From Turnera subulata (taxonomy: Eukaryota > Streptophyta > Magnoliopsida > Malpighiales > Passifloraceae), in NCBI GenBank assembly GCA_028386065.3, contig JAKUCV010000976.1, positions 103,268 to 167,267 on the forward strand: DNA of 64,000 bases, in the 5' to 3' direction. Numbering within the stretch: the stretch's first letter is position 1; the number at the start of each line of letters is the position of its first letter. Under the pieces are notes generated by a model that was not told the origin of the DNA, did no database searches, and worked only from the letters and a program-made list of their open reading frames with translations. The position numbers were made by a program, and so were the translations under genes. Shown here piece by piece: positions 12,893 through 22,747 of this stretch.

Positions 12893-14327
12893 TGCACATA
12901 TTTATAAACTAAGAATACTTTATATACTTGAAATGTCCCTAGTCGATTATTATTATGGATGGGTTGTAATAATAAATTAAGACTAGCGTATGTTGAGAAT
13001 TATATGAGATATGAATTCTACATACGGGTACAAGTTAGAGAACTTGTGGACTGGACCGACCCGACATAAGAACACTACATGGACTGTTATATATTGTCAT
13101 TAGTGGTTCTTATATGTATTGTCCTTAGACCTGAGATCATCAAGGTTCCCAACATGTGAGTCGTATACTTTGATATTACTCTTGGTCATTCGTAAATGAG
13201 TAGACCTAAGAGTAATCATTGGGTATATGATATAATGTGTAGTGGGTTTTGTATGATCAAGAAGGGATTCGTCCAACCCAATAACAGGAAGATTATCAGT
13301 TGGGCCGTTTGATAGAGTTGAACTGTAAATGCATGGCCATGCTCGGATTAGTGATATGGGGATATCATTTGTATCTGTTTTACACAGTTAACTCGGAGAT
13401 CAAGAAACCTTAGATTAAACATATAGGAGAATGACATATTCTATGTCTCATGTTTGATCTTGATATAATGGGACGAAAGGATAATGACATTTTTCCGAGG
13501 CATAATGAATCAGTACTGATCTTGTCGTTTGGGTAGCAATGATGTGTTGCTAGACACCACTCATTGTTTATAATTGTGAATGAGAGTTTACAATTATTGT
13601 CAAACGTCATAAGTGCCTACAGGGTCACACACTTAGAGCTGTTGATTCGAGCTAGTGGTTAGAACATAGTTGGACCATGGTTCGACCAGGATATTGAGCT
13701 AGTGGTTAGACCATGGTTAGACCATAGTTGGACCGGGTCGTTTTGGGTTGATTTGGTTCACTAATTACCAGAATTATTGAACCAGAATTAATGCCATATG
13801 ATGTGTAATCCCATATATATGATGATATATATAATTAATTCTTAGTGAAGCATTAAGGCATAGTGGAGACATGATTAGAGATAAGGCATAATCATGATGG
13901 TTAATGCATGATGATGTTGGCCATTGTCTCATTAAACTATGCATTACAAGTGTGTATAAAAGAGTGAAGGTTTGATCAGTTTTTCAGACTTAAGACACTC
14001 ACTTCATACTTGAGAAAAATACATCAAACTCTCTAGTCTCTAGCTCTCGGAAATTCTGCAGCTAGCACTGCGGTTCGGGAGTGCTCGGGTTAGTGATCGT
14101 GAGACGGTTGCTAGCAGTCATAACGGTTCGTGTGGATACCGTAGAGGACTCGGATTTCTGTCCAGTTCTTGCTGATTCGCATCATCAGTTGAGTGAAAGA
14201 TCTCGACCAAACCAGGTACGAATTTTTTTTTGTTATTCGGCTTACCCCGTTTCACATGGATCCTCCATTAGTTTCGGGTTTTCCGTTGCGCATATTGTCT
14301 CTTTGTTTGCATACTCGGTTACTTATA
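12893..14327 (+). mobile_element. copia-1 3' LTR, missing its first ~106 bp
   Basis: The polypurine tract runs straight into TG followed by CACATATTTATAA, which in the 5' LTR lies at 6094. The 106 bases equivalent to 5988-6093 are absent. Both breakpoints carry TTG, so a microhomology-mediated deletion after integration is the simplest reading. The right end is ...ACTTATA, a one-base change from the expected ACTTACA, followed by the GAATT duplication at 14328-14332. Confidence 0.9.
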
Positions 14328-14332
14328 GAATT
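14328..14332. repeat. copia-1 target-site duplication (GAATT), right copy
   Basis: Exact repeat of 5981-5985, directly after the 3' LTR end. Confidence 0.9.
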
Positions 14333-14898
14333 GGTAGAATAAGGTGGTTTTTTAAGACGGGGATCCCGAGAGTCATCATCCTATTGGGTCAGTTTTAGCA
14401 TGTGCGATGAGTTTTGAAAAGGGCTGGTTACTTCTTTCCCATCTGCAACCATCCAGCGTGTCAGGCTTTATACATACCTCCTCTTGGAAGCCACCAGAGG
14501 TGGGATGCTTCAAACTCAATGTGGCTGGTGCTGTTAGAGGCGATTTTGGTTATGCCGCAGCAGGTGGTGCTGTGGTTAACTGGCAAGGATATTGGGTAGC
14601 AGGCTTCGCATTTAATCTTGGAAGCTGCACTCCTTTTCGGGCAGAGTTGTGGAGTATTTTGCTTGGCCTCCATGAGGCTTGGAATTATGGTCTTAAACTG
14701 GTGGTCATTGAGACGAGTTCTGCTGCAGCAGTCAAATGGGTCAGGTCAATTATGGATCAACTTAGTGTCAGAAATGGCATTACTCGAGAGATCAAGTCTC
14801 TCCTGAATAGGAACTGGACTGTAAATATTTATTTTGTAAATAGGGTGGCAATTTTTTGTGCCGATACCATCGCTAACCTAGCTTTTGATTACCCCTAG
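14333..14898 (+). pseudogene. LINE ORF2, 3' part: RNase H domain
   Basis: Continues the interrupted LINE ORF2. Two stop codons occur just after the join (TAG and TAA within the first 10 codons), then the frame is open from about 14363. The RNase H-like domain of plant LINEs (RVT_3) is recognisable by KPPEVGCFKLNVAGAVRG near 14487, AAAGGAVVNWQGYWVAGFA near 14555, the acidic-residue region FRAELWSILLGLHEAW near 14635, and a C-terminal ADTIANLAFD near 14860. The D of the usual N-x-D-G-A motif appears as N-V-A-G-A here, so a catalytic aspartate seems to be lost. The 3' UTR 14899-15022 and a poly(A) run follow. Confidence 0.88.
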
Positions 14899-15034
14899 GT
14901 TATGCTCCCTTACAGGTCCCCCCGAGATTAGGGACATTCTTTTGCTTGATATGTGTCCTCCGAGGGTATGCCCTCCGGATGAGCTGTAATTTTGATTAGT
15001 ATTAATATATTTCCCATTCAGCCAAAAAAAAAAT

Positions 15035-15046
15035 AATACCATAGCA
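15035..15046. repeat. LINE target-site duplication, right copy
   Basis: AATACCATAGCA, exact repeat of 643-654, just after the A-rich LINE tail. Confidence 0.85.
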
Positions 15047-16063
15047 CGCACGTACAGTGTCCCCCCAAGGTCCCTGGTTTTGCCCATTCTTTGCTTATAA
15101 TCCTCGTGTACAACAGACCTGGCCCACTATTTCCTTTGTTCTATCTCTTTAAATTATTATTATTATATTATTATTATTATTAATTTTACCTTTCTATTCT
15201 TAGCAAGTAAAGAAATATAGATATCTAAAATCTTTCAATATAGTTCAGTTAATTAACTAACTAACTAAAGGAACAAAGAAAAAAGGGGCTGTCTCCTTTT
15301 CTTGAAAAATACTACTAGTAATAAAAAAAACATAAGAAGTAGAAGCAAACTGCATGCCAATATTGCAGTCGTAATAAGGAATCATTCTTCTCTTCTTGCA
15401 ATATACTAGTAATGTTTATTTTCTCCACAGGTGGTTTTAAGTTTTAAGCTTTTTCTTTTTCCATGATTATCTTTAATACTCATATTCTCTCCCCTACCCC
15501 AACCCCTCTCACACACACACACTCTTCAAAATTATATATCTTCTTCTTTCTTTCTCCCTCTCCCCCACCTCTCGCTCCATCTCTATCTCTCTCGCGCGCT
15601 GCGTCCGTATCGGATTGATCGCCACCGTCCGATTAACTGACCAGCAGCATTCCGGCAAACCGCTTTCCAATGGCTCCTCCTCATTTCGATTCCCAATCCC
15701 CCTCCGGTTCCACTCCCAATCCGGTACGGTTCCCTTCTTAAATGACTCCCTCCGATCCACGTTAGCAAAAAAAAAAAAAAAAAAAGAAAGAAAAATGTTC
15801 CCTCTTTTCATTTCCTTTTTCTTTTTATTTTTCTTAAATGATTTGTCTTAGCCGGGGATCAAGCACCCGGATCCTGTCATCCCTGCGTAGCAGTGCCCGG
15901 TAACCCCCCAATCTCCCCCCCGCCCGATCCCATCATCCTCATCCTCATCCTCATCCTCGGCTGTAATAATTTTACCCCATCGGAAGAAATTCCTCTTTTT
16001 CTTTCTTTCTTTCTTCCTTTTTCTGGGGTTATTCCTTTAGGGTTAGGGTTTGTTTGTTTCGAA
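15047..16063 (+). promoter_or_regulatory. Promoter and 5' UTR region of the PP2A B' gene
   Basis: Non-repetitive host sequence between the LINE and the PP2A start codon. It holds an ATT-rich microsatellite (about 15157-15183), a TATA-like ATTATATAT near 15531, then CT-rich stretches (15541-15595) typical of a plant 5' UTR. A poly(A) run lies at 15766-15784, and CAT/CCT-rich sequence is found near 15935-15955. A 5' UTR intron is possible but no donor/acceptor pair could be chosen. The LINE end is only about 0.5 kb from the TATA-like site, so the proximal promoter is short. Confidence 0.55.
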
Positions 16064-19000
16064 ATGTTCAGGAAGATCATGAAAGGAGGGCACAAGAAGC
16101 CCTCCAAGTCTGACGGGAATGATTTCGGGTTCGGCCCGCCCGGGAGTCGCAACCCTGGGTCGGGCCCGGCCTCCAATGTGGTGGTTAATCACGCCTCCCG
16201 CGCCGCCGCCCCCGGACCCCAGGGCCCTGCGATTGTGACTCCCCCGCCCATGAATACGGTGGAGGCGCTGCCCCTCTTCCGGGACGTCCCCGTCGCGGAG
16301 AGGCAGAACCTTTTCCTCCGGAAGCTGCAGGTTTGTTGCTTCCAGTTCGATTTCTCGGACACCTTGAAATCCGTCAGGGAGAAGGAAATCAAGAGGCAGT
16401 CGTTGCTGGAGCTTGTAGATTTCATTCAGTCCGGGTCCGGGAAGATTTCGGAGACTTGCCAGGAGGAGATGATTAGGATGGTTTCCGTGAATGTGTTCCG
16501 GTGCCTGCCCCCGGCTTCTCACGAGAACACCGGGCAGGAGGTCGCGGATCCTGAGGAGGAAGAGCCATATTTGGAACCCTCCTGGCCCCATTTGCAGCTT
16601 GTTTATGAGCTCTTGTTAAGATATGTAGTCTCATCCGATACAGATACTAAGGTTGCCAAGAGGTATATTGATCACTCCTTTGTGTTGAAACTGCTCGATT
16701 TGTTTGATTCTGAGGATCCCCGGGAGAGGGAGTATTTGAAGACCATTCTTCATAGGATATACGGCAAATTTATGGTGCATCGCCCTTTTATCAGGAAGGC
16801 CATTAACAACATCTTTTATCGCTTCATTTATGAGACTGAGAGGCATAGCGGGATAGGAGAATTGCTGGAGATTCTAGGGAGTATAATAAATGGGTTTGCA
16901 CTACCCATGAAGGAAGAGCATAAGTTGTTCCTTGTCAGGGCCCTTATTCCACTGCATAAACCCAAGTCCATTTCTACCTACCATCAGCAGCTGTCCTACT
17001 GTATCACACAGTTTGTCGAAAAGGATTACAAACTGGCAGATACGGTCATCAGGGGTTTGTTGAGGTTCTGGCCCGTCACCAATTGTCAGAAGGAAGTCCT
17101 CTTTCTTGGGGAACTTGAAGAAGTGCTGGAGGCGACACAATCTGCTGAGTTTCAGCGCTGCATGGTTCCGCTGTTCCGACAGATTGGTCGCTGCCTGACA
17201 AGCTCCCATTTTCAGGTCTGTGAATGGGTTTTGGCTCTTACAATTTTTCCTTTTAAATTTAGCAACCTGAGCTGTGTATGTTTCAATTTGGCTGTCTTTT
17301 GTAGTTTTCGGAAAGATATTGCTAATGTGTGCTTGGTAACCCTCAAACTGGTACATGTCTGAAGTTTCTTCAGAGCTAGTGACTTGTATTTTCTTTGAGA
17401 CAAATTGTTCTTGATGACCTATTGTTTTCCTAGTTCTGCTTGCTTTACCCTTATTCCCTGCTTTCTCGTGCTTCGTTCTGGTATGCTATGTTGCTTTCCC
17501 TAGTCTTCTGATCATGAAGCTTGATGTTGGTGAATTGATGTTCTTTCTTGCCAAGTTTACTGGTAATTGATTATGCTGTATATCTTACCAAAAGGACTGT
17601 TGTATATTGTTGTTAATGTGATTTTCATGCTGAACGCTAACTTTATGACAAGATAACTCTAAAGACACTAATTTGGTAATCTTAGCACAAGAACCATCTG
17701 TTAGATTTCCATCCTTGTATTCATGTTGTTTTATGTGATGCCTCTGTTGGACGTATATTCTTGGATAGAAGATATGAGAGTTTCTCTAATCTTACCAAAA
17801 TATCAGCTTGTGGTTCTTCTACTTTTTGTCGTCCTTTCCATTTTATGGGTTTTTTTTTTTTGTAATCTGATATTATTGCTGTTTATCCAGCACCACTGAG
17901 AATGAAAGAGCTATTACAATTCCCATAATATATTGGACGTTTTTGTTTATATCAATCACGTCAAATGGGTAACATGTGTTTTAGTGATCATTAATCCTTA
18001 CAATGATGTTTTATGCGGCAATTCAATTGTTACCATGCAATTCTCAAGTTTCCATTTTGTACAGTGCTTCCTGGCTTGTTATATGAGCCCTTGGTTTGCT
18101 GTTGAGAAGTCGATGTTCCACAGTACCATGGGTTGAGTGGGTATATTTTGCCTGCTTTATCTATGATCTAGCTCTTGCCCACTCCAATAGTTATTTTTCT
18201 TTTGGCCCTTCTAAATTGTTTTGGAATTTGATATCTCTTGACTAGGATTCTTAGGTGGTCCTGGCTGTTTTTTCTTTTGGCCCTTCTCTGTTTTCGCTTA
18301 TGCATGTTTATTGATTGTATTTTGTTGCGCAGAGTACTGTTCCTGGTAATTTGTGAGTTGAATGAATCGATGTAATAATGAATAAACTATGAATGTAACT
18401 GAAAAATCATGGAGGAATTTGTAGCTCCAATATTTTGAGCTTTCATGTCAACTAAACGGCAGTGTTCCTAGGATGCCAGTTGGGGTTTATTAAAGGATTC
18501 TTTTCACCATTATCAGATTTGTTGTTGCTTTTTCCAAAAACTTACCCTGAGTTAACTTATCATCAGAAAAGTAAGACGGTGTACTCAGTTCACTGCCGTC
18601 CTTGAAGTTTATTTCTGACTGGCTGTTTGTCTATCTTCATTCCTTTTTTTTATTCATTTTCTAGGAATCATATTTTGCAACGTGACAGCATTATCAGTTT
18701 TTTAAATCCCTGAGAATTTACTTTAGGTGCAACTGCATGTTCATTTGTCCTTTCAGGCCTTGATTTGTTTTTACATATATTCATCTATGATAAGCTTGTG
18801 AACTTCAGTCATTATTTTTTTGGCAATTTATTTTTTATGAGTCATCTGGGTGTTGCTTTGTGTTTTAATATAGTTTTACTGTTTCCTTAATAATTGTTGT
18901 CGACACCTTTTTTCCCTTTAAAACCACAGGCATTTTTGCCATATTTCTCGTGTCTATCGTTAGATGGTTGTGTTCTGTGTGCATGCTTTGTGATATTTGG

Positions 19001-19688
19001 TTTCTTATGTCAAGTTGGCACATGTCAGCGAATGATTAATTTAGGAGGTTCTCTCTGTCTATTTGGATTGGAAATTGAGGATGAGGTTTTCTAATTCCTT
19101 CTGTATTAATGTATACAGCCAGTGGGCCATGGCCTACAGTTGAGAATTGTGTTGCCAATTATTTTTCTTACATCCCAGAATCATGTGTTCTGTTAGAACT
19201 TCTAAGGGGCGGGAAATGTTGACTTGATAAAAGGATTCGAGTTCTGTACTGGATGCTTTCGTATTACTTTGTCGGGTCTGACTTTGTAGGATGTTAGAGG
19301 AAACTGAGGCTATACTTGTGCATCATTATTTAAAACTTTGCTTGGGCGAATATGTGGATTGCAGGTTGCAGAACGGGCCTTGTTTTTGTGGAACAATGAG
19401 CACATTGTGAGTTTAATTGCGCAGAACCGCTGTGTAACTCTACCCATAATCTTTGAGCCACTGGAGAGGAATATCCAGAGTCACTGGAACCAGGCAGTGC
19501 ATGGGTTGACCGTCAACGTAAGGAAAATGTTTATGGAAATGGATGCGGAATTGTTTGAAGAGTGCGAGAGGCAATTTGCAGAGAAACAGTCTAGGGCCAA
19601 AGAGGTGAAAGAGCAGCGAGAACTGACATGGAAGAGACTAGCAGATGTGGCGGCACAGAATGGGGGAGAGGATATGATCACTGTCTAA
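16064..19688 (+). CDS. PP2A 56-kDa regulatory subunit B' (B56), alpha/beta-like; two exons
   Basis: Exons 16064-17215 and 19365-19688, joined in phase 0, encode 491 residues, which fits the ~490-520 expected for plant B' subunits. The start at ATG 16064 ([17 protein letters not shown]) matches the amino terminus typical of the Arabidopsis B' alpha/beta group; upstream sequence has no better ATG in frame. The B56 fold is recognisable throughout: [90 protein letters not shown] and, across the intron, [18 protein letters not shown]. The product binds the PP2A A/C core and directs it to substrates in cytosol or nucleus. There is no frameshift or stop. The subgroup assignment rests on the N-terminus and on memory of the family. 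Confidence 0.95.
17216..19364 (+). other. Intron of the PP2A B' gene
   Basis: 2149-bp intron with donor CAG|GTCTG and acceptor TTGCAG|GTTGC. It interrupts the conserved segment between HFQ and VAERALF. It is T-rich, as plant introns are. I saw no transposon ends, RNA gene or coding region inside. Confidence 0.92.
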
Positions 19689-20249
19689 CTGGTTTTCCTC
19701 CTGTTGTTTTGGTGCTAACATAGGGTTGGATGGTCCACCACACGAAAGAAAAAAAAAAAAAGGAAACAGATGGATGGATGGGTGACGACGGGGAGTGTTC
19801 CTCCCCCATTTTGGTGCTATTCTTTCTTTCATTTTTTTTTTCTTTTTTTTCCTTTTTGGTTTATTTTATTTTATTTTTTTCTTTAATCTCAATCCAGTCA
19901 CTAAAGATATCAGCGGAAAGCAGCGATAAAAATGTAATTTAAAATGTACGGAATTTGTTATAGTGATGTTGCTGCACACAAAGAATGGCTTTTGTATTCC
20001 CCTTTTGATTTTTTTTTGGTTAATTATTTTTTATTGGTTGGTCAAAGATTAAATAGTCTGGAACTGTGTCTGCTGGACCCAATTTCTAGAGAAGTTAGAT
20101 CTTTGCTCTATTTCCTGGGAAAGTTTCTTGATCGACAAAGGGGAAGAGTAATGGGAATATTTTGTTCATGTTATAAAATTGTGGGAGAAATTTACTCGAG
20201 TAATACAAATTTGATCAAGATAATAATACAAATTTTTGGAAGTAATAAT
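19689..20249 (+). other. PP2A 3' UTR and AT-rich spacer
   Basis: Follows the TAA at 19686-19688. It has A-rich (19744-19760) and T-rich (19824-19882) runs, and a GATAAAAATG near 19925 that might serve as a poly(A) signal. No gene was recognised to 20249. Confidence 0.5.
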
Positions 20250-20259
20250 AATATAAAAT
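20250..20259. repeat. Target-site duplication of the foldback element, left copy
   Basis: AATATAAAAT abuts the element start GGGTAAAT. AACATAAAAT at 21117-21126 abuts its end. They match at nine of ten bases, the size expected for Mutator-like insertions. Confidence 0.65.
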
Positions 20260-21116
20260 GGGTAAATCGCATATATAGGGTCCGTATTATTTCAAAAATA
20301 TCGTTTGGGGGTTTGTATTATTTTTTGTCCCTTTTAAGGGTATATACTCTTATTTTTCGTCACTTTTAGGGGTCTCGGGCAATCCACGTCATCAGTGGGG
20401 TTGCCCGAGACCCCTAAAAGGAACGAAAAGTAAGAGTACGGACCTGTAAAAGGGACAAGAAATAGTGCAGACCCTCAAACGATACTTTTGAAATACGGAC
20501 CCTAAACTCGTGTACAATCCCTAGGGAAACTACCGTAAAGTCGAAAATGGCCATAACTTCTTGGTTGGAACTCGTTTTGGTTCAATATTTTTTACTCGTT
20601 CTTATTTTAACATGGTCTAATAGATAGTATTACTCTCCACACATAGCTCGAAATTTGAAAAATTCGCATAAAACTCGTGCCGTAAATTCAAAAATGGCAA
20701 TAACTTCTCTTCCGGAACTCGTTTTGGTTGAAATTGTTTTCCTTGTTCTTATTTTAACATGGTATAAAGGATAGTATCAGTCTCCACTCTTATCTCGAAA
20801 TTTGAAAAAATAGCAGAAAACTAATGTATTAACCCCTAGGAAAACGACCGAGAACAAGAAAATGGCCATAATGAGTTATTAGTTCCGGATGAGAAGTTAT
20901 AGGGTCCTTACTATTTTAAAAGTATCGTTTGGGGGTCTGTACTATTTCTTGTCCCTTTTACGAGTCCGTACTCTTATTTTTCGTTCCTTTTAGGGGTCTC
21001 GGGCAGCCCCAAGGGACGAAAAATAAGAGTATAGACCCGTAAAAGGGACAAAAAATAGTACAGACCTCCAAACGATACTTTTGAAATAGTATAGACCCTA
21101 TATATGCGATTTACCC
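20260..21116. mobile_element. Foldback (Mutator-like) element with doubled inverted repeats
   Basis: 857 bp without coding capacity. The ends are inverted copies (GGGTAAATCGCATATATAGG at the left, reverse complement at the right). The terminal unit occurs four times as two inverted pairs: 20260-20391 with 20401-20506, and 20902-21007 with 21008-21116. The first pair closes on a loop containing CCACGTCATCAGTGG. The core has a direct duplication of about 145 bp (20532-20678 and 20679-20822), both copies containing ACTCGTTTTGGTT and TTATTTTAACATGGT. A 9-10-bp imperfect duplication flanks it. Non-autonomous, presumably mobilised by a transposase elsewhere. Confidence 0.8.
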
Positions 21117-21217
21117 AACATAAAATGGGAATAATTAAACTAATGATGGAGGGAGGAGAAAAAGAGAGGTGTATGGAAATTTGAAGAGAGTGAGCTTATG
21201 GTGATCAAAGGTGTAAG

Positions 21218-22464
21218 TGTTGATAGGTATGGCCCAAGGAAAGCAGCCCAGGACGCAAGGCCCAAACGGCTAAAAGAATAGAGGAGCCCGGAAGCCTAGG
21301 AATCTAAGGATGGAAAATTGGCTGCTTGGACAGTTCAGCAAGAGTTAGTTAGGCCTAGGGAAAAGGGCAACATGACAGCCCTTAGATCATTTGGATAGGA
21401 GCAAAAGGAGAGCTATTAGATTAGCACCAAAGGGGCTATAAAAGAGCCCACATACTCTGTAAAAGGACATGATGAGCAATAATAATATCCTACATTTCTA
21501 TATTGATTACACTCTGTAATATCAGTGGCGCCGTCTTATCGGGATTGAACGAAGAGCCAAGCTCATCAACAATCAACAATTTTTCTGCCAAGATCGAGCC
21601 AGACCCGATCCTGCCAAATCCAACAACGGCCAAAAGGAGGAGTAAAACTGACGGGAAATGGCGAACCAAAAGCAGATCCAGCTGGTTCGACATTGAAGCA
21701 CTCGCCTGAACAACTCGCCGTCGCCGGAGAGCAGGTAGGAGAGCCAGATCCAACCTACAACGAGCAAACCACTACCATGTTGGAGCGCTACGTCGAGCAA
21801 CCGCCGGAGAACACCAAGGAGGAGGGAGATCGAGTCGGACTTCGAGCAAGCGCGACGCCGGAGCGAAACCCGTACGGGTCTTCAACAAGTGCCGCCGTAC
21901 GCGACCTATCCGAAGAGTTCGCAGAAGTTGGATCCGGTTAGATCCAACCCCAACCCGTCGAGGTCCAGGAGCCCGAGTGGGGTGCCCCACAAGCCACCGT
22001 CGCCGTTGAGAGAAGACACCAGAGGACGCCGTCGTGAGTGAGAGCCATGAGACCCGAGCCGCCTCCAAGCTGATTCACACTCGCTGCAACCAGATCTAGA
22101 GGAGCTCGTCGCTAGAGAAGGAAAATATCGAGCCACCACTGCCTAAGCGCCGTCGCTGGAGCAAGAAAAGCCAGAAAAGGAGAATCGTCACCCTCACTTT
22201 TGTTGTCGTCGCCTGAAGAGGAACCATCGCCTGCCGTCGTTGAAGAGAGACGACACGGATGGGGTTCTAGCTTCGAGGGCAAGCCTGGTGCACAACGCCG
22301 CCCGTTGCTGCAATTCCTTCGCCACCTCACCGGAGTCACAAGGATGAAGAGGAACATTACCCACAGAGCACAACGCGTGAACAAGGAAGAAGGGGAAAAG
22401 GAGATGGCGGGCCACTCGCACGAGCAGCCCAAACCCTCATGGGTCCAACCACTCTGTAATATCA
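21218..22464 (+). mobile_element. LTR-retroelement remnant with short 5' LTR
   Basis: 21218-21524 (307 bp) starts TGTTGATAGG and ends CTCTGTAATATCA, and is followed at 21526 by TGGCGCCGTC, a primer-binding-site-like sequence. The LTR has a TATA-like GCTATAAAAG near 21431. The internal 21525-22449 has no convincing gag or pol; its open frames are short and arginine/proline-rich. At 22450-22464 the last 15 bp of the LTR (CACTCTGTAATATCA) recur, so almost all of a second LTR is missing. No matching 5-bp duplication was found. The 21127-21217 spacer to its left has nothing recognisable. Confidence 0.6.
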
Positions 22465-22747
22465 AGTGTGTATGGAAATGAAGGGGGTATTTATAGGAAA
22501 AAAATAGGAGGATAAAAATAAATGAGTATGATTAATTTAATAAGATAAAATCAAAAGGATATTAGGTAAAGGAAGATGGTATTAAGATTAGGACAAAGGG
22601 AATTATGGAGAGTAAATGGCCAAAGGGATGAATCCAATTGGATGTTAGGTTGAGGGGTAAAATATTTACTGGGGATAAATTCGGGTACGGTAAAAATGAG
22701 TTTTACTGTATGGTAACAATGACATTCACCATAATTTATTTACAACA
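22465..22747 (-). mobile_element. Probable 3' LTR of copia-3, minus strand (partial)
   Basis: On the minus strand a purine-rich tract (CATTCAAGGAGAG, plus-strand 22748-22760) is followed by TGTTGTAAATAAATTATGG, so the LTR starts at 22747. A TATA-like CCTATAAATAC lies near 22497-22487. The far end is not found because the remnant at 21218-22464 begins there. The sequence GTGTATGGAAAT appears both at 21170 and at 22468, so LTR sequence may continue beyond that remnant. Confidence 0.6.

Larger units (their letters stand above)
5986..14327 (+). mobile_element. copia-1: full-length but degenerate Ty1/copia element inside the LINE
   Basis: 8.3-kb element: 5' LTR 5986-7528, primer-binding site 7530-7542, long non-coding leader with palindromic array, broken gag-pol 8966-12872, polypurine tract 12883-12892, 3' LTR 12893-14327, flanked by GAATT. 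It belongs to the same family as copia-2 (29300-37527). Protein motifs and order (PR-INT-RT-RNase H) show it is copia and not gypsy. The 3' LTR has lost its first ~106 bp. Confidence 0.95.
655..15034 (+). mobile_element. LINE retrotransposon, split by a copia insertion
   Basis: This non-LTR retrotransposon has two visible pieces, 655-5985 and 14333-15034, interrupted by copia-1. Order: short 5' leader, ORF1 with a DUF4283-like region and a CCHC knuckle, ORF2 with endonuclease, reverse transcriptase and zf-RVT region, then RNase H, a short 3' UTR and a poly(A) run near 15023-15033. The 12-bp target-site duplication flanks the whole. Removing copia-1 and one copy of its 5-bp duplication joins the ORF2 frame exactly (W-N before, N-K-V-V-F after, apart from point stops). 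The many frameshifts and stops show it is dead. Confidence 0.93.

Noticed and set aside
15893..16063. 57-codon upstream extension of the PP2A reading frame
   Set aside because: It opens only at a GTG and is proline/leucine low-complexity sequence. ATG 16064 gives the N-terminus expected for the B' alpha/beta group.
17216..17362. PP2A frame reading past SSHFQ into the following sequence
   Set aside because: This is intron sequence after the donor GTCTG. The conserved protein continues at 19365.
17933..19094. Short frames in the PP2A intron
   Set aside because: Hydrophobic, T-rich chance frames with no conserved motif.
20260..21116. Could be a pre-miRNA gene because of its strong foldback
   Set aside because: Four terminal-unit copies, inverse ends and flanking duplication fit a DNA transposon better. 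No small-RNA evidence is available.
21490..22481. Several overlapping frames within the LTR remnant
   Set aside because: They are short and arginine/proline/serine-rich, lie on both strands, and have no recognisable domain or shared frame.
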